A DNA stretch of 64,000 nt from Poriferisodalis sp965231925 (lineage in GTDB: Bacteria > Actinomycetota > Acidimicrobiia > Acidimicrobiales > Poriferisodalaceae). The translations under genes and the position numbers were made by a program. The notes beneath the pieces are model-generated. The model did no database searches, had not been told where the DNA came from, and saw only the letters and a program-made list of their open reading frames with translations. The stretch spans positions 1,674,001 through 1,738,000 of the forward strand of contig OZ246894.1 in the NCBI GenBank assembly GCA_965231925.1. The letters are read 5' to 3'. Within the stretch, counting starts at the first letter, position 1. Each line of letters starts with the position of its first letter. Shown here one piece after another: positions 9,413-18,741 of this stretch.

Positions 9413-9874
9413 ATGCGGCAAACGCTGGTGATCTGCAAGCCAGACGCCGTCGAGCGCGGTCTCGTCGGCGAGATTGTGGGCAGATTCGAGCGCAAGGGAC
9501 TTGCCGTTGCCGCCCTCGCGCACCGGATCATTGATCGCGACACGGCCGAGCGGCACTACGCCGAGCACGCCGGCAAGCCGTTCTTTGGGCCGCTGCTGGA
9601 ATTCATCACCCGCTCGCCCTCGGTTGTCATGGTGCTGGAAGGTCCCCCAGACGCAGGCGACGACGTCTTCGCCGTCGTGCGCACGCTGATGGGCACGACC
9701 AATCCAGCCACTGCGGCGCCGGGCACCATCCGGGGCGATTTCGGGCTGTCTCCCACGGAGAATCTCGTGCACGGCTCCGACAGCGAGGCTTCCGCGGAAC
9801 GCGAGATCGCTTTGTTCTTCCCCACCATCGCTGCCACGAACAATGTCGCGTCAATCAACGAGGTCAGCGGTTGA
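9413..9874 (+). CDS. ndk: nucleoside diphosphate kinase
   Basis: A 153-residue enzyme that balances NTP pools by phosphate transfer through a histidine. ATG 9413 (MRQTLVICKPDA) is chosen over an upstream in-frame ATG because it matches the family N-terminus and follows GAGGGAGAC. Seen: active-site His120 in NLVHGSDS, and GDFG near 108. Its TGA overlaps the mreB ATG by one base, coupling it to the cell-shape operon. The length is slightly above the usual 135-145. Confidence 0.96.
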   Translation: MRQTLVICKPDAVERGLVGEIVGRFERKGLAVAALAHRIIDRDTAERHYAEHAGKPFFGPLLEFITRSPSVVMVLEGPPDAGDDVFAVVRTLMGTTNPATAAPGTIRGDFGLSPTENLVHGSDSEASAEREIALFFPTIAATNNVASINEVSG

Positions 9875-10932
9875 TGGCGGCGAAGGGAGCATCTCGACCC
9901 CGCCGGCGCGGCTCGGTGTTCGGCGGCAGGGACATAGCGGTCGATCTGGGCACGGCCAACACGATCGTGTTTGTCCGCGGCCGGGGCATCGTGCTGAACG
10001 AGCCGTCGGTGGTTGCGGTCGACTCGATGACCGGCAACTCGCTGGCCGTCGGCCAGGAAGCCAAGCGGATGATCGGCAGGACCCCCGGCAACATCACTGC
10101 GATCAGCCCACTGAAGGACGGTGTGATCGCCGACTTCGACATCTGCGAGAAGATGCTGAGGCACTTCATCAACGAGGTCTCCCAGACCCGTTGGCCCAAG
10201 CCGCGCATGGTGATCTGCGTGCCGTCGGGGATCACCGGGGTGGAGCAGCGCGCCGTGCAGGAAGCCGCCGAATATGCGGGCGCGCGCCGCGCATACATCA
10301 TCGAGGAGCCGATGGCCGCAGCGATCGGCGCCGGGCTGCCGGTGCAGACAGCGCAGGGGAGCATGATCGTCGACATCGGCGGCGGCACCACTGAGGTCGC
10401 GGTGATTTCGCTGGGCGGCATCGTGACGGCTCGTTCTGCCCGCATCGGCGGCAACATGATTGACGCGTCGATCAGCGCTCACGTCAAGAAGGAACATGGC
10501 CTCATCGTGGGCGAGCGCACCGCGGAGGAGATCAAGCTCGCCCTCGGTTCGGCGTGGCCATTGCAGCAGGAAATCTTCGCCGAGGTTCGTGGCCGCGACA
10601 TGGTCAGCGGGCTGCCCGAATCCGTCAGCGTGGACAGCATGGAGATCCGCGAAGCGATCGCGGGGCCCGTCAGCGCCATCGTCGATTCGGTGAAGGCAAC
10701 GCTCGACGACACTGCGCCGGAGTTGGCCGCCGACGTCATGGACTACGGCATCACGCTCGCCGGCGGAGGAGCGATGCTGCGCGGCCTGCCGGATCGACTG
10801 CGCTCGGAGACAGGCGTTGCAGTCCACATCGCGGAGGATCCGCTGTTCGCCGTCGTGCGCGGTTCTGGCCAAACGCTCGAAGAATTCGACGTCCTCCACG
10901 GAGTGCTGTACTCCTCCACCGAGGGGCGCTGA
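9874..10932 (+). CDS. mreB: rod shape-determining protein MreB
   Basis: A bacterial actin of 352 residues that forms membrane-associated filaments directing lateral wall synthesis. Seen: IAVDLGTANTIVF phosphate-1 motif near residue 22, IVDIGGGTTEVAVISLGG (phosphate 2) and ITLAGGGAML (adenosine motif). The ATG overlaps the ndk stop (TGATG). The N-terminus begins with a short basic stretch. It is first in the mreBCD-mrdA-rodA series. Confidence 0.96.
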   Translation: MAAKGASRPRRRGSVFGGRDIAVDLGTANTIVFVRGRGIVLNEPSVVAVDSMTGNSLAVGQEAKRMIGRTPGNITAISPLKDGVIADFDICEKMLRHFINEVSQTRWPKPRMVICVPSGITGVEQRAVQEAAEYAGARRAYIIEEPMAAAIGAGLPVQTAQGSMIVDIGGGTTEVAVISLGGIVTARSARIGGNMIDASISAHVKKEHGLIVGERTAEEIKLALGSAWPLQQEIFAEVRGRDMVSGLPESVSVDSMEIREAIAGPVSAIVDSVKATLDDTAPELAADVMDYGITLAGGGAMLRGLPDRLRSETGVAVHIAEDPLFAVVRGSGQTLEEFDVLHGVLYSSTEGR

Positions 10933-10943
10933 CGCCCCCGGCC

Positions 10944-11855
10944 GTGGCCCGCCGCGCCGGCATTCGGAGACGCACTTGGCTTCGTCTGGCCCTGCTCGTC
11001 GTGACGGCCATTGCACTGCTGACGCTCGACGCACGCGGATCTGGCGGCGTGCTGGACACTGCCCGCGGCGCCACGCTGGATCTGCTGGGACCGGTGCGGA
11101 CGTTCGGGGACTGGGTGGTCAGCCCGATACGAAACGCATGGCAAGGAGTCGTCAGCTTCGACGACCTGGAGGCTGAGAACGCGGAGCTGCGCAGTCAGCT
11201 GGCAGAAGCGCAGGCTTCCGTGTTGCGGGTCGGTGAGCTGGAACGGGACCGCCAGGAGCTGCTCGCGTTGGTCGGCGCCCGCGACACTGCACAGGCGATT
11301 CCCAGGGTGACGGCGCGGGTCATCGACGCACCTATTTCGAACTTCGAGCGCACGATCGAACTGGGAAAGGGAAGACGTGACGGCATCCGCGAGGGCATGC
11401 CGGTGGAGAGCGGCCACGGCCTCGTCGGTCGTGTCTTGGAGGCGAGCACCACGCGCTCGCTCGTCGAACTGCTGACCGACCCGAACTTCGACGCCGGCGT
11501 GCGCATTGTCCGCTCCGGCGACGACGGGTTGGCCTCGGGACGGGGCCCAGGGCGCGACCTCGAGGTGAGCTACATAGAGCTCGAGACGGTTGTCATCCCA
11601 GGCGAGACCGTCGTGACCAGCGGCTTTGACGGCAGCACATTTCCTGCGGGGTTGCTTGTCGGCACGGTCACCGATGTCGAGCCCGATGCGGTGCGGGGCG
11701 CGCAGCGGGTCACCGTTCATCCCGCAGCAGATCTGACACGGCTGCGGTGGGTGCAAGTGCTGCTCTATGAACCCAACGTCCCCGAGCCGGTGATCGTGGA
11801 TCGCGAGCCTGACGACAGCCCAGCCGAAGCAGGTACAGCGGGCGGTGGGTCATGA
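10944..11855 (+). CDS. mreC: rod shape-determining protein MreC
   Basis: About 303 residues from GTG 10944, the first plausible start after mreB. Seen: a basic N-terminus, one membrane segment (about 14-27), a coiled coil beginning at DLEAENAELRSQLAEAQ, and the two-beta-barrel MreC domain with GLVGRV and FPAGLLVGTV. It links MreB to periplasmic wall synthases. Its 3' end is next to mreD. The exact start is uncertain by a few codons. Confidence 0.92.
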   Translation: MARRAGIRRRTWLRLALLVVTAIALLTLDARGSGGVLDTARGATLDLLGPVRTFGDWVVSPIRNAWQGVVSFDDLEAENAELRSQLAEAQASVLRVGELERDRQELLALVGARDTAQAIPRVTARVIDAPISNFERTIELGKGRRDGIREGMPVESGHGLVGRVLEASTTRSLVELLTDPNFDAGVRIVRSGDDGLASGRGPGRDLEVSYIELETVVIPGETVVTSGFDGSTFPAGLLVGTVTDVEPDAVRGAQRVTVHPAADLTRLRWVQVLLYEPNVPEPVIVDREPDDSPAEAGTAGGGS

Positions 11856-11868
11856 CCGAGGACGGCCG

Positions 11869-12405
11869 ATGATGGCAGGTGCGGGCCCGCTGGCCCGCTC
11901 GGCGCTGGTGCTGGCTCTCGCCATCATCGTCCACGTGGGCCTGCTGGTGTACATCACCCCAGCGGGTGTCATCGTTGATCCGCTGGTGCTGCTGGCCGTC
12001 GCGGGCGGAATCGTCGCCGGCAAGGGCACCGGGGCATCGTTCGGCGGAGCCTGCGGGCTTGCATCTGATCTCATCCTTCACACACCGTTCGGGATGTCGC
12101 TGCTCGTGCTGACGCTGCTGGGTTACGTCTCGGGCAGTGTTGCCGAGCAGATTCCTACAGCTCGCTGGTTCGCTCGTGCGGCGGTGGCCTCGGTGCTGTC
12201 AGCGGGCGGGATCGGTCTCTTCGGCGGAGTCGGTTGGCTGATGGACCTCGTCTACGTAACAGAGGCACCGCTGGTTCGCATCGCCATTGTCACCGGCGTT
12301 GCGTCGCTGCTGACCAATTCGCTGCTCGAACGTGTGCTTCGATGGGTGCTCATCATCCGCCCTCGCATTTCTGACCTTCGAGAAAGCACGACTCGCGGTG
12401 GATGA
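11869..12405 (+). CDS. mreD: rod shape-determining protein MreD
   Basis: A small membrane protein of about 178 residues with five or so hydrophobic segments and the MreD hallmark GLASDLILHTPFGMS around the middle. It is part of the elongasome, between mreC and the PBP2 gene. ATG 11869 is chosen; a GTG at 11845 that overlaps mreC is possible. The last 8 bases overlap the PBP2 start. Confidence 0.85.
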   Translation: MMAGAGPLARSALVLALAIIVHVGLLVYITPAGVIVDPLVLLAVAGGIVAGKGTGASFGGACGLASDLILHTPFGMSLLVLTLLGYVSGSVAEQIPTARWFARAAVASVLSAGGIGLFGGVGWLMDLVYVTEAPLVRIAIVTGVASLLTNSLLERVLRWVLIIRPRISDLRESTTRGG

Positions 12406-14536
12406 GCGGGTCCGCCGACGGATGGCCTTCATCGGCATCGTGATGATCGGCCTGTTTGGAGCGCTCTTTACCCGCCTGTGGTACCTGCAGGTGCTGGAAA
12501 CTGAGCAGTTCATCGTGGCGGCGGAGTCGAACCAGGTCCGCATCATCATCACTCCACCGACCCGTGGCCGCATTCTCGACCGTCATGGCGTGGTCCTCGC
12601 GGACAACGTCCGCACCGGCGTGGTGACCTACGACCATTCGAGATATGGCGAAAGGCACACCGAATCCGTGCTGGCTGAGCTCGCCGACCTGCTCGACGTG
12701 TCTGCAGAACAGCTCAGCCAAGGCTTTGCCGATCAGCGCACGCACCCGCTCGCCCCCAAGGTAATTGCCACAGGCCTCGACGAGGACGGCCTGCTTCGCG
12801 TGGCGGAACGATCCATCGCCGGTGTGGAGGCCCGCTGGGACTGGGTCCGCGTCTACCCCCAGAACGAGGTCGGGGCACACATCGTCGGCTACGTCGGGGC
12901 GATGTCGGAACGCCAGCATCGGGAGCTGATCGATGACGGCTACCTGCCCTACGAGAGGGTCGGCAGGGCGGGCATCGAGGGCCTCTTCGAAGCCGAGCTC
13001 CACGGCGAACCGGGGCGCACCAAGCTCGAGGTGGACCGGCAGGACCGGGTGCAGCGAATCTTGGCCGACGTGCCGCCGCAGCCGGGCCAGGACATCGTGC
13101 TGTCCATTGACGTCGAGTTGCAGGCTGCAGTGGAGTCGTACCTGCGCCAAGGACTGATCGCTGCCCGTAAAACTGTGAGCGAGGACTCCGGGTTCTTCTA
13201 CCCGGCGCTGACCGGGGCAGCGGTCGTGGTGGACGTGCGCAACGGCGATGTGCTCGCGATGGCCTCGCACCCCACCTACGACCCGAATTGGATGGTGGAG
13301 GGCCTGTCACTGGCGGAGTACCAATCGGTGTTCGAGAACCCCTATGCGCCGGGCGCGCTGAACAACCTCGCAGTGCAGGGCACCTACTCACCCGGTTCGG
13401 TCTTCAAGCCGGTGACGGCACTCGCTGGCCTCGAAGCGGGCCTCATCTCGCCGCGGGCGGCATATCACGACGTCGGCTACTACAGGATTCCCGAGGCGCG
13501 GGGCTGCACCGGCCGCTGCACGTTCTTCAACGCGGATCGGGCTGCACTCGGAACCCTGGACCTGTCGGGGGCGCTGACCCGATCCAGCGACGCCTACTTC
13601 TACAAGGTGTCCGACGACCTGTACTGGGTCGACGGCCCGGAGCAGTGGGCGATTCAGGACATGGCTCGGGCTCTCGGATTCGATTCCCCGACTGGCGTGC
13701 AGCTGCCATTCGAAAAGACGGGCCGCGTGCCTGACGGCGACGTGAAGAAGACTCTCTTTGAGTTGAGTCCCGAGGCCTACAACCCGTACAACGAGCCGCC
13801 GCGCTGGTTCCCGGGCGACAACATCAACACCGGGATCGGCCAGGGGCTTGTTGCCGTCACACCGCTGCAGCTCGCAAACGCGTACGCCACCCTGGCCAAC
13901 GGCGGCACCCGCTTCTCTCCGAACGTCGTCGAGGAGGTCGTGTCTCGCGAGGCAGAAACGTTCGGCGAGCCCGTGCTGACCTTCGAGCCGAGGGTGCTCG
14001 ACACCGTGGAATTCCCCGCCGGCAGCGCGGTCGTACGGGAAGGATTGAGCAACGTCACCAATTCCCGGTTGCGAGGCACGGCCGCCAAGGCCTTCGAGGG
14101 CTACGACCATGCCGGCTACCCGGTGTCGGGCAAGACCGGCACGGCCCAGGCGCAGGGTCTGAACGCCGTGCTGCGGCGCAAGAAGGAGGACACGGCAGTG
14201 TTCGTGGCGTGGGCACCCACCCATGACCCCCGATACGCCGTCGCTGTCGTCATGGAGGAGGCCGGCTACGGCGGCGAGGCGGCTGCGCCTGTGGCCCGGC
14301 GCATCATCGAGGCAGTCCGGGCCTATGAGCAGCGCTGGCCTGAACCGCAGATCGCGTTCGTGCCTCCCCAGCCCGAGTGCTCCGAAGTGCCAGAGGCGCT
14401 GCGAGGCGATCCGGCGTTCTTGGGCTACGTGCCGGAAGGCTGCCCGTGGGGCGTCCAGCTGCCACGCGCCAACACGCCCTCTGATGCGGATGGTGACGGC
14501 ATCCCCGATGTGGACCAGATCGGGGGCGGGTCATGA
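12398..14536 (+). CDS. mrdA: penicillin-binding protein 2 (elongasome transpeptidase)
   Basis: A class B PBP of 712 residues from GTG 12398. It crosslinks lateral-wall peptidoglycan together with RodA. Seen: one N-terminal membrane segment, a dimerisation region with PPTRGRILDRHG, and the transpeptidase motifs Ser334-x-x-Lys337 (SVFK), SSD (396-398) and KTG (579-581). The C-terminus has an unusual extension ending in DADGDGIPDVDQ, which resembles a thrombospondin type 3 calcium-binding repeat. A GTG further upstream at 12332 would add 22 residues. It overlaps rodA (ATGA). Confidence 0.93.
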   Translation: MDERVRRRMAFIGIVMIGLFGALFTRLWYLQVLETEQFIVAAESNQVRIIITPPTRGRILDRHGVVLADNVRTGVVTYDHSRYGERHTESVLAELADLLDVSAEQLSQGFADQRTHPLAPKVIATGLDEDGLLRVAERSIAGVEARWDWVRVYPQNEVGAHIVGYVGAMSERQHRELIDDGYLPYERVGRAGIEGLFEAELHGEPGRTKLEVDRQDRVQRILADVPPQPGQDIVLSIDVELQAAVESYLRQGLIAARKTVSEDSGFFYPALTGAAVVVDVRNGDVLAMASHPTYDPNWMVEGLSLAEYQSVFENPYAPGALNNLAVQGTYSPGSVFKPVTALAGLEAGLISPRAAYHDVGYYRIPEARGCTGRCTFFNADRAALGTLDLSGALTRSSDAYFYKVSDDLYWVDGPEQWAIQDMARALGFDSPTGVQLPFEKTGRVPDGDVKKTLFELSPEAYNPYNEPPRWFPGDNINTGIGQGLVAVTPLQLANAYATLANGGTRFSPNVVEEVVSREAETFGEPVLTFEPRVLDTVEFPAGSAVVREGLSNVTNSRLRGTAAKAFEGYDHAGYPVSGKTGTAQAQGLNAVLRRKKEDTAVFVAWAPTHDPRYAVAVVMEEAGYGGEAAAPVARRIIEAVRAYEQRWPEPQIAFVPPQPECSEVPEALRGDPAFLGYVPEGCPWGVQLPRANTPSDADGDGIPDVDQIGGGS

Positions 14537-15702
14537 TCGCGCGGCTGCTGAGTCGCACGCAGACCCGCCGTGAATTGCGGTCTCCAGCCTGGTTCGCCGA
14601 CTACTCCTTGGCGCTCGCCGCCATCGCAATCGCGTGCCTGGGCGTGGCGATGAACTACGCCGCGACGTGGCGCAGCCTCTCGTTCGAAGGCGGAGACCCA
14701 TGGACCGTGGCGCGCCGTCAGGCAATCTTCGTGGGCATCGGGATTGTGGTCATGGTCGTCGCGGCCGTCGTCGACTACCGGGTGCTGCGCTTCTACTCGA
14801 CGCCCGCCTACCTCATCATCCTCGGGGCGCTCGCCGCGTTGCTGCGCTGGGCCCCCGAGATCCGCAACGCACGGTCATGGTTCACGCTGCCGTTCTTCGG
14901 TTTTCAGGTGCAGCCGTCGGAGTTCGCCAAGCTCGTCGTGATCGTGTCCTTGGCCGCGTTCGTCGCCAATCACGAGGGATACCTGCGTTTCGACACGCTC
15001 TTCAACGCCGGGTTGCTGCTCGTCGTGCCGATGGCCCTGATTTATCTGCAGCCCGACCTCGGCACGATGCTGGTCTTTGTGGCGGTGGCCATGGGCATGC
15101 TGCTCGTGGCCGGTGCGCAATTGCGGCACATCTTTGTCATCACGCTGGCTGGAGTCCTCGCCCTCGTGCTGGTGTTCAGCATCGACGCGCTCCAAGGGCC
15201 CAGGCTGCTGAGCGAGACGCAGCGAAACCGTCTCACGGCATTCTTGGATCAGGAATTCGAGCCGCTCGAGGCCTCCTACAACCTGCGTCAGAGCCAGATC
15301 GCCATCGGAGCGGGCGGCATCTGGGGCCAGGGCTGGAAGCAAGGCACGCAGACCAACCTCGACCTCGTGCCCGAACAGCACAACGACTTCATCTTCACCG
15401 CACTCGGCGAGGAATTCGGTCTCGTCGGCGGGGCGCTCCTGCTCGTGCTCTATGCGTACATGACGGTGCGCATCTGGCAGATAGCTCGCGTCTCCAGCGA
15501 CCCCTTTGGTCGATTACTCGCGGTCGGAATCCTCTCGATGCTGCTGTTCCAGGTGTTTCAGAACATCGGTATGACGATCGGCATCATGCCGATCACCGGT
15601 ATCCCCCTGCCGCTCATGAGTCACGGCGGTTCGGGCACCATCACGGCTTTCGCGGCGGTCGGCATCGTCATCAGCGTCGGGGCTCGCCGCTACGCCCTCT
15701 AA
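14533..15702 (+). CDS. rodA: SEDS peptidoglycan glycosyltransferase RodA
   Basis: A 389-residue polytopic protein with about ten membrane segments. Seen: FFGFQVQPSEFAKL, YLQPDLGTMLVF, the loop with PEQHNDFIFTALGEEFGLVG, and the C-terminal GIPLPLMSHGGSGTI signature. RodA polymerises lipid II and works with PBP2, whose gene it overlaps by 4 nt. It ends the mre operon and is followed by an intergenic repeat. Confidence 0.96.
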   Translation: MIARLLSRTQTRRELRSPAWFADYSLALAAIAIACLGVAMNYAATWRSLSFEGGDPWTVARRQAIFVGIGIVVMVVAAVVDYRVLRFYSTPAYLIILGALAALLRWAPEIRNARSWFTLPFFGFQVQPSEFAKLVVIVSLAAFVANHEGYLRFDTLFNAGLLLVVPMALIYLQPDLGTMLVFVAVAMGMLLVAGAQLRHIFVITLAGVLALVLVFSIDALQGPRLLSETQRNRLTAFLDQEFEPLEASYNLRQSQIAIGAGGIWGQGWKQGTQTNLDLVPEQHNDFIFTALGEEFGLVGGALLLVLYAYMTVRIWQIARVSSDPFGRLLAVGILSMLLFQVFQNIGMTIGIMPITGIPLPLMSHGGSGTITAFAAVGIVISVGARRYAL

Positions 15703-15740
15703 AGGAAGCGCCAATAGGTGAACCCTTCCGTTGTCGCACC

Positions 15741-15814
15741 AGTCGTTTCCCGCTCTTGTTCGCTGTCGCTCACGGGCCGCTCGGGCCACGGCTTCGCCTA
15801 TCGGCTCAGCCTCT
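15741..15814 (+). repeat. intergenic palindromic repeat, copy A
   Basis: This copy has a CCCGCTCTTGTTCGCTG head and the conserved core CACGGGCCGCTCGGGCCACG followed by GCTTCGCCTATCGGCTCAG. The core recurs at 21.4, 21.5, 24.1 and, modified, 28.0 kb. It lies between rodA and the radical SAM gene. Confidence 0.8.
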
Positions 15815-15857
15815 GAGCGCTTCATCAACTGCGTGGACCGGTAGCGTTGATGGGGAA

Positions 15858-17852
15858 ATGACAACGCTGTGGCCTCGGCTCGAGCCCTTGCTGCCACGTG
15901 TCTCCAAGCCGGCTCGGTATATCGGCTGCGAGGACGGGATGCAGCAACCGACACTCGGCCCCCACCTCACTTCGTGGTTGCTGACCTACCCCGACACCTA
16001 CGAGGTCGGCCTGCCCAACCAGGGTCTGCAGATCCTCTATGAGCTGTTGAACGAACGTCCGGATTCCAGTGCTGAGCGGACGTACGCACCTTGGATTGAT
16101 CTCGAGGCCGAAATGCGGGCCCACGGGTTGCCGCTGTTCTCGGTGGACACCCACCGGGCGGCAGGCGAATTTGACGTCATCGCCTTCAACCTCTCGGCTG
16201 AACTCGTCTACACCAACGTGCTCAACTGCGTCGACTTGGCCGGGTTGGAGGTGAGGTCATCTCGGCGCAACGACGCCGATCCGCTGATCGGCGCCGGAGG
16301 GCATTGCGCGTTCAACCCCGAGCCGCTGGCCGATTTCGTGGATTTCTTCGTGGTTGGCGACGGCGAGGAAGTGGTCGGCGAGATCACCGAAGTGGTGGGC
16401 GCGTGGAAGCGCGCCGGCAAGCGAGCCGGCACTCGTGAAGGCGTGCTGCGAGAGCTGGCCGGCATCGAGGGTGTGTACGTGCCGGCGATGTACGACGTGG
16501 CCTATGACGGAGCGGCGCTCGTCGAGGTGACCCCGAAGTACCCCGACGTGCCGCCGCTGGTTGCCAAGCGGACGGTCGCGGACCTCGCCGACTGGCCCTA
16601 TCCCCGCCAGCAATTGGTGCCGGTCACCGAGGTGGTGCACGACCGACTGTCGGTAGAGGTGTTCCGGGGCTGCACGCGGGGTTGTCGTTTCTGCCAGGCG
16701 GGCATGATCACCCGGCCGGTACGCGAGCGGCCCGCCGCCCAAGTGCGCGAGATGATCAGCACCGGCCTCAAGCGCAGTGGGTATGACGAGGTCAGCCTGA
16801 TGTCGCTGTCCACCGCTGACTACAGCGGGATCGCCGACCTCGTGCGCGATACCGTCTCCGCTGGCGCCTTGGAGACTGCGGGTGCTGATGCGAATCGCAT
16901 CAGCGTCTCGCTGCCCAGCCTGCGGGTGGATGCCTTCACTGTTGACGTAGCGGCTCAAGTGTCACGCGCACGCCGCACAGGGCTCACCTTCGCGCCCGAA
17001 GCGGGTTCATGGCGACTCCGTCAGATCATCAACAAGCTCATCACCGAAGAAGACCTGTACGGCGCCGTGCGCTCGGCATACAGCCAGGGCTGGCACCGCA
17101 TGAAGCTGTACTTCCTCACGGGTTTGCCTTCGGAGATGGACCCAGACACCGAGGCCATCGCTCACTTGGCCGAAACGTGCGCTCGCATCGGGCAGGAGTA
17201 CACGAAGCGGGCGTCGGTGACGGTATCGCTGGGGGGCTTCGTGCCCAAGCCGCACACGCCGTTTCAGTGGTTCGGGCAGAACCCGCCCGACGAGCTGGCC
17301 CGCAAGGTGCGGCTGGTGCGCTCCGCGCTGGGCCGCAACCGTCGCGTGCAGTTGAAGTGGCATGACCCGGCCGCTTCGACCGCTGAGGGAATTGCCAGCC
17401 GGGGTGACCGCCGGGTGGGTGCGGTCATCGAATACGTCTGGCGCAGGCGCGGCACGTTCCAGGAGTGGAGCGAGCGCTTCGACTTGGGCCTGTGGGAAGA
17501 GGCAATGGCAGCGAGCGGCCTCAGCCTCGACTGGTACGTGTACCGCCACCGAGGCGAATCTGAGGTGCTGCCCTGGGACCACATCGGTGCCGGGCTGCAT
17601 CGTGACTTTCTGTGGCAAGACTGGCAGGACGCCCTGGCTGGGCATGGCCTGCCTGACTGCCGATGGACCCCGTGCTACGACTGCGGGGCCTGTACTGAAT
17701 ATGGGATCGAGCACATAGTTGCGTCCCCCGTCGCCCCCAATGGCGGCAGTCAGGGGACGGGACAGGATCTCGCGACCGGCCATCTGGTGCCGGTCGAGCT
17801 GCGTCCCCGCCGGTTGGCGAGCGCAGGTGCATCGGCGGGGGGTGGCGCATGA
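15858..17852 (+). CDS. B12-type radical SAM protein (TIGR03960-like)
   Basis: A 664-residue protein from ATG 15858; the frame is open far upstream into rodA but that is not coding. Seen: an N-terminal B12-binding-like region with TYPDTYEVGLPNQG, then the radical SAM cluster motif CTRGCRFCQAG (Cys272, Cys276, Cys279), LSTADYSGI, and FAPEAGSWRLRQIINK. In Actinobacteria such proteins sit beside a DUF2344 protein and an RNase E/G gene, as here; the function of the pair is not established, although RNA modification is often suggested. The C-terminus has a CYDCGAC motif. Confidence 0.85.
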   Translation: MTTLWPRLEPLLPRVSKPARYIGCEDGMQQPTLGPHLTSWLLTYPDTYEVGLPNQGLQILYELLNERPDSSAERTYAPWIDLEAEMRAHGLPLFSVDTHRAAGEFDVIAFNLSAELVYTNVLNCVDLAGLEVRSSRRNDADPLIGAGGHCAFNPEPLADFVDFFVVGDGEEVVGEITEVVGAWKRAGKRAGTREGVLRELAGIEGVYVPAMYDVAYDGAALVEVTPKYPDVPPLVAKRTVADLADWPYPRQQLVPVTEVVHDRLSVEVFRGCTRGCRFCQAGMITRPVRERPAAQVREMISTGLKRSGYDEVSLMSLSTADYSGIADLVRDTVSAGALETAGADANRISVSLPSLRVDAFTVDVAAQVSRARRTGLTFAPEAGSWRLRQIINKLITEEDLYGAVRSAYSQGWHRMKLYFLTGLPSEMDPDTEAIAHLAETCARIGQEYTKRASVTVSLGGFVPKPHTPFQWFGQNPPDELARKVRLVRSALGRNRRVQLKWHDPAASTAEGIASRGDRRVGAVIEYVWRRRGTFQEWSERFDLGLWEEAMAASGLSLDWYVYRHRGESEVLPWDHIGAGLHRDFLWQDWQDALAGHGLPDCRWTPCYDCGACTEYGIEHIVASPVAPNGGSQGTGQDLATGHLVPVELRPRRLASAGASAGGGA

Positions 17853-17922
17853 AGATGCGCAGGCCTGCAACGCCGGTGCTGAGCCGAAGTGCCGCTCCCA
17901 CCCAAGCGGGTGGGAGACGGCG

Positions 17923-18741
17923 TTGAGGCTGCGCGTCCGCTTTTCCAAGACTGGAAAGATCCGGTTTATTGGCCATCGCGATGTCGCTCGGGTGACCGAG
18001 CGCGCTGTGCGCAGGGTCGGTCTGCCCGTGGCCTACAGCGAAGGCTTCTCACCTCGCATGAAGATGAGCTTCGGTTTGGCGTTGCCGACCGGGTATGAGT
18101 CTGACGGCGAGTTTGTCGAGCTGCCGCTGATTGCGGACGCGGTCGTCGAAGGGAGTGCCCCCGGCGGCGACGACCGGGGTGTTTCGGGGCCCGTGATCGT
18201 CTGCCAGACCGACGCCCACAGACCCTGCGAGCATGAGCCAGAGTCATCCGCCCCGAGCTATTGCACCGTTGCGGAGGCACTCAGCGAGGCGTTGCCGGTC
18301 GGCATGGAGGTGTCGGCGGCAGTGCTGACCGACGGCCGCGGTCCGTCGCTGCAGGCGGCGACTCGCTCGTGCGGCTGGCAGTTCGACATCGTGGGACTCG
18401 ACCCGGCTGCGGCGGAGAAAGCGGTTGCAGAATTCCTCGCCGCCGGTACCGTCGTGACTGAACGGGTGCACAAAGGCGAAACCGTGAGTTCGAATGTCCG
18501 ACCCAGCGTTGAGGTGCTGCAGGTGGTCGGATGCTCGGATCGAGGGGCGGTGCTGAGCGCCGTGCTGTCAGCGACGCCTCGGGTGGTGCGCCCCAGCGAA
18601 CTGGTGCCAGCGCTTGCGCCGGCACATGAAATGGGCATTGCCCGAAGAACACATCAATGGACGTGTGGCGCAGCGGGACGAGCCGAACCGGCCGTGCCTG
18701 CCATGTGCGCCCAGAAACATAAGGAACTCATCAGTGGATGA
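17923..18741 (+). CDS. DUF2344 (TIGR03936) protein
   Basis: A 272-residue protein. The upstream in-frame sequence lacks homology and ATG. TTG 17923 gives MRLRVRFSKTGKIRF, the usual family N-terminus, and follows a GGGAG site. Seen: FIGHRDVARVTERA, YSEGFSPRMKMSFGLALP. It is the standard partner of the preceding radical SAM protein; some genomes carry the two fused. Its biochemical role is unknown. Its stop overlaps the start of the ribonuclease gene by 8 nt. Confidence 0.83.
   Translation: MRLRVRFSKTGKIRFIGHRDVARVTERAVRRVGLPVAYSEGFSPRMKMSFGLALPTGYESDGEFVELPLIADAVVEGSAPGGDDRGVSGPVIVCQTDAHRPCEHEPESSAPSYCTVAEALSEALPVGMEVSAAVLTDGRGPSLQAATRSCGWQFDIVGLDPAAAEKAVAEFLAAGTVVTERVHKGETVSSNVRPSVEVLQVVGCSDRGAVLSAVLSATPRVVRPSELVPALAPAHEMGIARRTHQWTCGAAGRAEPAVPAMCAQKHKELISG

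Noticed and set aside
14634..15857. N-terminal extension of the radical SAM protein across rodA
   Set aside because: It is an out-of-frame reading of rodA and the intergenic repeat; family homology begins at 15858.
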